From NCBI GenBank assembly GCA_009380095.1, contig WHSL01000042.1:1-32883 (forward strand): a stretch of DNA of 32,883 bases. The letters run 5' to 3'. Position numbers and translations under genes: made by a program. The DNA comes from Streptosporangiales bacterium. Its GTDB lineage: Bacteria > Actinomycetota > Actinomycetes > Streptosporangiales > Streptosporangiaceae. The notes beneath the pieces are model-generated. The model worked only from the letters and a program-made list of their open reading frames with translations. It had not been told where the DNA came from and made no database searches. Positions 24,937 through 32,883 of the stretch are shown piece by piece (position 1 is the stretch's first letter; each line of letters starts with the position of its first letter).

Positions 24937-25260
24937 GGGACACCTTCGCTCTTGACGAAATTCGTTGGTTTTTCTCTGCCGACTCGTAGTCACTCTCCAG
25001 AGTAATCGTGATACGTCGGCGCTGAATCCGCATCTCTACCCGTCGGTAACGATGCGGCGACCGTCCCTCTTCCGCGTCGTACCCGGGGCATCCGCGCTGA
25101 TCACACGGTATGCCCGGGAGTTCGCGGGGGCGGGAAAACGAATCCGTGGCCCCGATCCGGCCTTCCCTCCCGCCGCGCGAGGGCTCAACCTGGAGGTAGA
25201 GCGTTCCCGCGGTCCGTCCCCGGGGCACACGAGCCCCTGGCACGCGAGGAGGTCGAGGTC
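24937..25260. other. Intergenic region between divergent aceE and DUF1918 genes
   Basis: The gap should hold promoters for both directions. It is AT-richer near aceE and contains the short inverted repeats ACGAAATTCGT (24955-24965) and ACTCTCCAGAGT (about 24993-25004) in the probable aceE leader. No clear -35/-10 pair, small ORF or RNA gene was recognised. Confidence 0.6.
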
Positions 25261-25455
25261 ATGAAGGCGGCGATCGGCGATCGGCTGCACGTTCACGGCA
25301 AGACCGTGGGGGAGCCGGATCGCATGGGAGAGATCATCGAGGTACGCGGCGACGAGGGTGCGCCGCCGTTCCTCGTACGTTTCGACGACGGCAATACGCG
25401 GCTCGTCTTTCCGGGCGCGGACGCCGTCGTCGAGCCGCGGCGGCCGGTCGACTGA
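25261..25455 (+). CDS. DUF1918 family small protein
   Basis: A 64-aa protein starting MKAAIGDRLHVHGKTVG. The sequence follows the DUF1918 pattern: a beta strand IGDRLHVHG, then GEIIEVRGDEG and PPFLVRFDDGNTRLVFPG, ending in a polar tail. It looks like a small SH3-like barrel. Family function is unknown, although members are frequent near stress genes in actinobacteria. A strong GAGGAGG lies about 8 nt upstream. It is followed after 55 nt by the YjbQ gene, and the two may form one transcript. Confidence 0.9.
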   Translation: MKAAIGDRLHVHGKTVGEPDRMGEIIEVRGDEGAPPFLVRFDDGNTRLVFPGADAVVEPRRPVD

Positions 25456-25510
25456 GCCCGGGCGCGCCGGGGTTCGCCGCCGGGCCCGATCTCGGGTAGG
25501 AACCGGGGGC

Positions 25511-25927
25511 ATGAGGACCCGAGTCATCGAGGTACGGACCGGCGGCCGCGACACCGTGCACGACATCACGGGGGAGTGCGACGCCTTCGCCGGGGAGGCC
25601 TCCGGCGGAGGCGACGGACTGCTCAACGTGTTCGTGCCGCACGCGACCGCCGGCGTGGCGCTCATCGAGCTGGGTGCCGGCAGCGACGACGACCTGCTCG
25701 CGGCGCTCGGCGAGCTGCTGCCCGCCGACGACCGGTGGCGGCACCGGCACGGCTCGCCCGGGCACGGCCGGTCGCACGTGATGCCCGCACTGGTGGCGCC
25801 GTACGCGACGGTTCCCGTGATCGGAGGGCGGATGGCGCTCGGAACATGGCAATCCGTGGCGCTCGTCGACCTGAACGCCGACAACCCGGAACGGAAGGTG
25901 CGGCTGTCCTTCCTCGCGGGTACATGA
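25511..25927 (+). CDS. YjbQ/UPF0047 family protein
   Basis: A 138-aa protein of the YjbQ family, members of which have low thiamine-phosphate synthase activity; the physiological role is unclear. The signature segments are present: FVPHATAGV (His44), the histidine-rich RHRHGSPGHGRSHVMP (78-91) that lines the metal site, and GRMALGTWQSVALVDLN near the C-terminus. It starts at an ATG after GGGGGC; the open frame further upstream is the DUF1918 shadow. The next gene begins 180 nt later. Confidence 0.9.
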   Translation: MRTRVIEVRTGGRDTVHDITGECDAFAGEASGGGDGLLNVFVPHATAGVALIELGAGSDDDLLAALGELLPADDRWRHRHGSPGHGRSHVMPALVAPYATVPVIGGRMALGTWQSVALVDLNADNPERKVRLSFLAGT

Positions 25928-25979
25928 GCGCTGCCGCATTCCTTGTTGATCGCGTATCGATTACGTGCCGTGGCGCCCG

Positions 25980-26067
25980 TTGACGCGCCCCGGTCCCAGA
26001 GTGTGGACTAAGCCAGCAATACCGGCGTCCGCCGGATCGACCGTGGGGCTGTGTCCTCGACGGACAC
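25980..26067 (+). promoter_or_regulatory. Possible promoter and hairpins ahead of DUF3052-ahpE
   Basis: A TTGACG at 25980-25985 lies 18 nt before TGGACT (26004-26009), a weak promoter match. Two GC-rich palindromes follow: CCGGCGTCCGCCGG (26022-26035) and GTGTCC-TCGAC-GGACAC (26051-26067). They lie 40-85 nt before the DUF3052 start and may form a leader structure. Confidence 0.3.
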
Positions 26068-26107
26068 GCCTCGATGGGCGCGCAGAAAAGGAGCGAGGAG
26101 GATTTTC

Positions 26108-26548
26108 GTGAGCGCGACCGCGGGCCAGGCGCAGGACGAGCGCAGCCTGGCCGAGCGACTCGGATTCAAGCCGGGTCAGGTGGTGCAGGAGATCGGCTAC
26201 GACGACGACAGCGACGCTGAGCTGCGTGAGTCGATCGTCGAGGTCACCGGCAACGAGCTTGTCGACGAGGACTACACCGATGACGTCGTCGACGTCGTGC
26301 TGCTGTGGTGGCGCGAGGACGACGGCGACCTCTTCGACGAGCTCGCCGACGCGGCCCCGCCCCTTGCCGACGGCGGCTGTATCTGGCTGCTGACACCCAA
26401 GGCCGGCCGCGAAGGCCACGTCGAGCCGAGCGACATCGGCGAGGCCGCGGTGACCGCGGGCCTGTCCCAGACGCGTACCGTCAGTGCGGCGCGCGACTGG
26501 TCAGGGACCCGCATGGCCCGCTCCTCCGGTGGTGGTTCCAAGAGGTAG
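26108..26548 (+). CDS. DUF3052 family protein
   Basis: A 146-aa acidic protein from a GTG start with GAGGAGG 6-7 nt upstream. The family pattern is clear: LAERLGFKPGQVVQEIGYDDDSD, VDEDYTDDVVDVVLLWWREDDGDL and GCIWLLTPKAGREGHVEPSDIGEAA, with the C-terminal LSQTRTVSAARDWSGTRM. No biochemical function is known. In mycobacteria (Rv2239c) and streptomycetes it lies beside ahpE, as here, with 3 nt between the stop and the peroxiredoxin start. This suggests a linked role in redox stress (inference). Confidence 0.95.
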   Translation: MSATAGQAQDERSLAERLGFKPGQVVQEIGYDDDSDAELRESIVEVTGNELVDEDYTDDVVDVVLLWWREDDGDLFDELADAAPPLADGGCIWLLTPKAGREGHVEPSDIGEAAVTAGLSQTRTVSAARDWSGTRMARSSGGGSKR

Positions 26549-26551
26549 CGC

Positions 26552-27019
26552 GTGGATCTTCCTAACGCGTCCCTCGAGGCCGGCGCACCGGCGCCGGACT
26601 TCGAGCTACAGGACCAGCATGGGGTCTCCGTACGCCTGTCGGAGTTCCGCGGGCGCCGGCGGGTGCTGCTGGTCTTCTATCCGCTCGCCTTCTCCGGTGT
26701 GTGCACCGGAGAGCTGGGCGAGCTCGGCGCGCTGACCGGCGACGAGGATCTGGCCGTGCTGGCCGTCTCGGTGGACTCGGTCTTCGCCCAGCGGGTCTTC
26801 GCCGACCGGGAGGGGTACGGCTTCCCGCTGCTGTCGGATTTCTGGCCGCACGGCGAGGTGGCGCGCGCCTACGGGGTGTTCGACGAGAAGATGGGCGTCG
26901 CCGTACGCGGTACGTTCCTGATCGACAAGGCACAGGTCGTGCGCTGGAAGGTCGTCAACCCGATCTCCGAGCCGCGCGACCTCGATGCCTACCGCGCCGC
27001 GCTCGTCGAGACGGCCTGA
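26552..27019 (+). CDS. ahpE: One-cysteine peroxiredoxin (AhpE-like)
   Basis: A 155-aa AhpC/TSA-fold peroxidase that reduces hydrogen peroxide, organic peroxides and peroxynitrite. The peroxidatic site is FYPLAFSGVCTGEL with Cys51; no second cysteine occurs, so it is a 1-Cys enzyme needing an outside thiol (mycothiol or mycoredoxin in known AhpE). Further matches are VLAVSVDSVFAQRVF and VRGTFLIDK. The GTG start is 3 nt after the DUF3052 stop, with AAGAGG upstream. The gene ends 52 nt before a GC-rich hairpin. Confidence 0.93.
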   Translation: MDLPNASLEAGAPAPDFELQDQHGVSVRLSEFRGRRRVLLVFYPLAFSGVCTGELGELGALTGDEDLAVLAVSVDSVFAQRVFADREGYGFPLLSDFWPHGEVARAYGVFDEKMGVAVRGTFLIDKAQVVRWKVVNPISEPRDLDAYRAALVETA

Positions 27020-27070
27020 CCGGGCTGACCGGCTGATCGGCCGTTGAGGCGAACGCGGAGCACGAGGTGG

Positions 27071-27108
27071 CGGCCGTCCGGTTGCGGACGGCCGGCGACG
27101 ATCGCCGG
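27071..27108 (+). terminator. Two overlapping GC-rich hairpins
   Basis: A perfect 10-bp stem with loop gttg (CGGCCGTCCG/CGGACGGCCG, 27071-27094) shares its last three bases with a second perfect 7-bp stem (CCGGCGA/TCGCCGG, 27092-27108) that abuts the ribosome binding site of the zinc-ribbon gene. The first may end the ahpE transcript. The pair could also be a mutually exclusive switch. Confidence 0.55.
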
Positions 27109-27116
27109 AGGGGGAG

Positions 27117-27443
27117 ATGCCCTGCTATCGCTGCGGGGCGCGGCAGAGTGATCCGGTCCGGGGCGCCAGCCCGTGGAAACGCGGGGTGCGCGACGACCGG
27201 CAGGTGCTCGTATGCCCCGAATGTCAACGGGTGCACGACTGGACGTCCGACCTGGACCGCTGCGCGGGGTGCGGTTCCACGGCGCTGAGCTGCCGGCTCG
27301 GTGAGGTGGAGTGCCGCGACTGCGGGTCGGTACGTGACCAGCGTGCCGCCGGGTCGGCCGCCGACGCCGCGACGGCCGGGCTGTCCGACGAGGTCGGCGC
27401 CGCGATCGCCCGCGTGCTCAGGGGGCCCCGGGTCCGGGAGTGA
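27117..27443 (+). CDS. Zinc-ribbon protein of unknown function
   Basis: A 108-aa protein starting MPCYRCGARQ directly after GGAGGGGGAG. Nine cysteines form four CxxC pairs (3/6, 33/36, 49/52, 66/69) that fit two zinc ribbons. The C-terminal 35 residues are Ala/Asp-rich and probably helical. It resembles small nucleic-acid-binding or partner-binding ribbons but has no specific family mark I know. Cys59 is unpaired. It stands between the ahpE operon and the decayed SDR. Confidence 0.8.
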   Translation: MPCYRCGARQSDPVRGASPWKRGVRDDRQVLVCPECQRVHDWTSDLDRCAGCGSTALSCRLGEVECRDCGSVRDQRAAGSAADAATAGLSDEVGAAIARVLRGPRVRE

Positions 27444-27570
27444 GGCCGGGCCCCGGGGTCGCCGGTCGAGAGCAGCGGTTTGCGGCGTCTGACCCGATCT
27501 TCAAGCGGGTTGCCCGCACCATGGGGGAGCATCGACACGTGGGTGCGTACCGGGTGGTGAGGGAGGCGGG

Positions 27571-28193
27571 GTGAACAGGTTCGACCACCGGAGAATTCTG
27601 GTGACCGGGGGCGGCTCCGGCATCGGGCAGGCCACGGTGCTGCGGCTGCTCGCGGAGGGCGGCCGGGTCGTGGCCGCGGACGTGAGCGAGCCGGGCCTCG
27701 CCGCGACGGCCGCGCGGGCGGACGGCGACGGGACCGGCGAGCGGCTGGAGACCGTACCGATCGACGCCTCCGACGAGGAGGCCGTGCGCCGTGGGGCGGC
27801 GGCGGGGTGATCAACTTCAGCTCCACCTCGGCGGCGTTCGCGCATCCGTACATGGCGGCGTACGCGGCCGGCAAGGGAGGCATCCAGGCGTTCACGCACG
27901 CGATCGCGCTGGAGTACGCGAAGCGCGGGCTGCGCGCGGTGTGCGTGGCGCCCGGCTCGATCAGCAGCGGCATGACCGACGGCAGCGGCAGCAGCGCCCT
28001 CAACGCCGGCCCCGGCTTCCCTGAGGGCACGGACTTCTCGCTGCTGGCCAAGCTGCTCCCGGCCCTGCGCCGTACGGACAACGGCTTCGCCGGCCCGGAG
28101 ACGGTGGCCGGCGTCGTCGCCATGCTCGCCTCCGACGACGGCGCCTTCATCACCGGCACCGAGCTCCGCATCGACGGCGGAACCCACATGTAA
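27571..28193 (+). pseudogene. Short-chain dehydrogenase with internal deletion and frameshift
   Basis: The first part (GTG start after GAGGGAGGCGGG) encodes a normal SDR N-terminus, ILVTGGGSGIGQA with the NAD(P) GxxxGxG motif, up to about residue 74. It then stops in frame after a GC-rich junction near 27793. The second part, in another frame from 27807, gives INFSSTSAAFAHPYMAAYAAGKGG with the catalytic Ser-Tyr-Lys, then GTELRIDGGTHM at the end. Compared with the usual ~255-residue SDR, some 60 residues including the NNAG region are missing. It cannot make a working enzyme as written, unless the assembly is collapsed here. Confidence 0.85.
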
Positions 28194-28198
28194 ACCCC

Positions 28199-28849
28199 GC
28201 CACCCACACCGCGCCGGGCTTCGAGACGACCTACCGCCAGCAGCGCCCGAACCCGTACGCCGCCGTCCAGCGAGGCGGGGTCGAGCTGCACTTCTTCGGC
28301 CTCGAGGAGTTCGATCCCGAAGAGTCCATGGGCAGCGTGGTGCTGATCGTCCCGGATCCTGGGGTCGTGCACACGGAGTTCGCCGCGGGGCTGCGCGCGG
28401 CGTACGGCAAGATCCCGGTCTCCGGGCTGCCGCGGATGACCCGGCCGCGCCGGATGCAGGGCACCGCCGGAGGGTTCTCCGTGGTGGACCCCGGCGGGAA
28501 CTGGCTCCGGATCACCCCGGGCCACGAGGTCGACGAGCCCGACCCGTCGGAGGGCCGGCTGGCCCGGGTGGTGGCCGGCGCGGCGCGCATGGCCGACTCC
28601 CACGGAGACGAGGAGGCCGGCATCCGGATGCTGGTGAACGGGCTGTCGCGGCACGCCGGCGCGCCCGCCGTGCAGCGCCTTCCCGCGCTCGTCTACCTCG
28701 CCGAGCTGCGGGTCCGTACGGGAGACCCGGACGCCGCGCGGGCACTGCTCGCCGAGGTCGCCGCGCTGGAGCCGACCGACGACGACCGCCGCGCCGTCGC
28801 CGAACATCTGCGGACCGCGGCCGAGCTCACCGCCGAGATGCCCTCCTGA
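28199..28849 (+). pseudogene. Glyoxalase/bleomycin-resistance fold protein lacking its 5' end
   Basis: Directly after the SDR stop an open frame without a start codon enters a VOC-fold protein: GFETTYRQQRPNPYAAVQRGGVELHF, later VSGLPRMTRP and the closing GGFSVVDPGGNWLRI. The first ~15-20 residues with the first metal-site strand are absent. The first ATG, at 28328, would remove a further large part of the fold. After the domain comes a helical C-terminal region of ~105 residues (RLARVVAGAARMADSHGDEEAG). It is probably a truncated remnant. A 173-aa product from 28328 is possible but would not fold as a VOC enzyme. Confidence 0.75.
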
Positions 28850-28867
28850 CCGGCCCGCTCACCGGAC

Positions 28868-28886
28868 GGCCCGGCCACGGCGGGCC
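28868..28886. terminator. Weak stem-loop between convergent genes
   Basis: GGCCCG (28868-28873) and CGGGCC (28881-28886) form a 6-bp stem with a 7-nt loop between the VOC remnant stop and the TetR gene stop, which it overlaps. Confidence 0.35.
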
Positions 28887-29482
28887 TACGGCGCGGGTGG
28901 GGCGACGCGGTCGAGGAAGCGGGTGAGGGTGGCGCGTGCGCGCGCGACCGGTGCGCCGTAGAGGGCGACATCGGAGCCGAGGCCGCGGGCCAGGGTCCAC
29001 AGTGCGTACCCGTCGAGCTCGGGGTCGATGTCGGCGCCCGTACGGCCCGTCGCGCGCGCCTGGGCGACGACCGCGACGCACAGCGCGAGGATCTCGTCGT
29101 CGCCATCGGTCAGTACGGCCGCCGTCGGGCCGTCGACCTCGCGTGCGGCGAACGCGGCGTGCACCCGGATGGCGTCGCGGGTCTCGGGGTGCTCGCCGAG
29201 CAGCTCGTCCAGGATCGCCACGAGCACCTCGCGCTCGGCGCCGCCGGTCTGCTCCAGCCGGGCCTCGATCCGCTGCTCCATCCGGCGATGGGCGTGCTGG
29301 AGCCCGTACAGCAGCAGGTCGTCCTTGGTGGGGAAGTAGTACTGCACCCGCCCCATGGAGACGCCGGCCTCGGCCGCGACGGAGCGCAGCGAGACCGCTT
29401 CCACGCCGCCGCGGGCGACGAGCCGCCAGACGGCGTCGGCCAGCGAGGCGCGCCGGGCGTCGTGGTCGACCGTACGAGGCAT
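28886..29482 (-). CDS. TetR-family transcriptional regulator
   Basis: A 198-aa protein starting MPRTVDHDARRASLADAVWRL. The N-terminal helix-turn-helix (about 28-52) reads VEAVSLRSVAAEAGVSMGRVQYYFPTKDDLL, a typical TetR DNA-binding domain. The C-terminal ligand domain is helical. A perfect 7-bp-arm palindrome lies 15 nt upstream of the start, so it probably represses itself. Targets are unknown; the two decayed genes beside it may once have been controlled by it (inference). The longer open frame upstream contains operator sequence and is rejected. Confidence 0.92.
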   Translation of the reverse strand: MPRTVDHDARRASLADAVWRLVARGGVEAVSLRSVAAEAGVSMGRVQYYFPTKDDLLLYGLQHAHRRMEQRIEARLEQTGGAEREVLVAILDELLGEHPETRDAIRVHAAFAAREVDGPTAAVLTDGDDEILALCVAVVAQARATGRTGADIDPELDGYALWTLARGLGSDVALYGAPVARARATLTRFLDRVAPPAP

Positions 29483-29496
29483 GCCGCCCAGCTTAG

Positions 29497-29512
29497 CAAT
29501 GCGTCCGCATTG
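29497..29512. promoter_or_regulatory. TetR operator candidate
   Basis: CAATGCG-TC-CGCATTG is a perfect inverted repeat with 7-bp arms and a 2-nt spacer, 15 nt before the tetR start. On the minus strand it lies between TTGTCA and TAAGCT, a plausible -35/-10 pair, where a bound dimer would block transcription. Confidence 0.7.
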
Positions 29513-29557
29513 ACAAACGTGCCCTGCTCGAACGGGGGAAGCGGTCCGCCGCCTGAA

Positions 29558-29595
29558 AACGTGCAGGCCGGCCCAGCCGGGCCGGCCTGCACGTT
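29558..29595 (-). terminator. katG terminator
   Basis: A perfect 17-bp GC-rich stem (29558-29574 with 29579-29595) with a 4-nt loop lies 12 nt past the katG stop. It is followed on the minus strand by TTTT, so it meets the form of an intrinsic terminator for katG. Confidence 0.88.
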
Positions 29596-29607
29596 GAGGG
29601 ATCGGGA

Positions 29608-32630
<3,023 letters not shown>

Positions 32631-32883
32631 ATGAGCACGGGGACCCTGGTCCTGCCTGGTACTGATCGTGGCCGCCGTCGTCGTCACGGTGGTCGCGCTG
32701 GTGCTCGTCGGGGCGGCGCGGTACTGGCTGCCTCGCGCGCTGGTCGTGCACGCGGCGCTCAGGAAGGACGGGCTCGGCTGGCGCGTCCCGCTGGTCCACC
32801 GTACGGCGCGGCTCGCGATGCCCGTACGGCTGACCGGCGGCGTACATGGTCTTCCACCCGGTCTACCTGCAGCTGTGGGTGCG
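32631..32883 (+). pseudogene. Membrane protein gene start with two apparent frameshifts
   Basis: A GAGGAGG ribosome binding site precedes ATG (MSTGT). The frame of the ATG then becomes Arg-rich. The next frame, from about 32647, reads a good membrane helix (CLVLIVAAVVVTVVALVLVGAARYWL) and RKDGLGWRVPLVHRTARLAMPVRLTGG. From about 32840 the third frame gives YMVFHPVYLQLWV to the window edge. Each change is +1. The composite looks like one small membrane protein. It is either a pseudogene or carries sequencing errors. I do not recognise the family. Confidence 0.5.

Noticed and set aside
29510-29515. TTGACA as a plus-strand -35 box
   Set aside because: No -10 at the right distance and no plus-strand gene follows; it is part of the tetR promoter/operator region.

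Overview
The window is high-GC bacterial DNA with actinobacterial gene content: a FasR-fabD-fabH-acpP-fabF-accD fatty-acid operon, a homodimeric-type aceE, a DUF3052/AhpE pair, an acVLRF1 release-factor homologue, a furA-katG pair and a PF04672-type methyltransferase. GTG starts are common and many start and stop codons overlap by 4 nt. I infer Actinomycetota, possibly Streptosporangiales/Thermomonosporaceae or a near relative. The family cannot be fixed from the sequence alone.

Layout. 1-5.6 kb (minus strand): a left-truncated unknown protein with a low-complexity tail, an SseB-family protein with a cysteine-rich tail, an alpha/beta hydrolase, an unknown conserved-looking protein, and a degenerate EAL plus CBS protein. 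5.9-7.0 kb (plus): an acVLRF1-like peptidyl-tRNA hydrolase and a small unknown protein. 7.1-12.1 kb (minus): the type II fatty acid synthesis operon fabD-fabH-acpP-fabF-accD, preceded by fasR (12.3-13.4 kb) with a candidate operator between them. 13.5-15.4 kb: a PHP phosphoesterase (plus) and a SAM methyltransferase (minus).

15.6-19.5 kb (minus) is the most interesting part. It is a tightly coupled five-gene cassette in which successive genes overlap by 4 nt or are 7 nt apart: a Ycf46-like AAA+ ATPase, a DUF1257/Ycf35-like protein, a DUF2997 protein, a three-helix membrane protein with a ComEA-like helix-hairpin-helix, and an NrdG-like radical-SAM protein. It is preceded by a cluster of palindromes and a membrane-anchored methyltransferase. 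I know of no function for it. 20.5-25 kb: a gamma-glutamyltransferase homologue converging on aceE, separated by a perfect 22-bp inverted repeat.

25.3-27.4 kb (plus): DUF1918, YjbQ/UPF0047, DUF3052, AhpE-type peroxiredoxin and a zinc-ribbon protein. 27.6-28.8 kb is a decayed patch: an SDR with an internal deletion and frameshift, then a glyoxalase-fold gene without its 5' end. 28.9-32.3 kb (minus): a TetR regulator with a palindromic operator, then katG and its regulator furA. The right edge holds the start of a membrane protein gene that changes reading frame twice.

Functional links: aceE supplies acetyl-CoA; accD and the fab genes use it under FasR control; AhpE and KatG/FurA handle peroxide. 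No tRNA, rRNA, CRISPR array, insertion sequence or integrase was seen.
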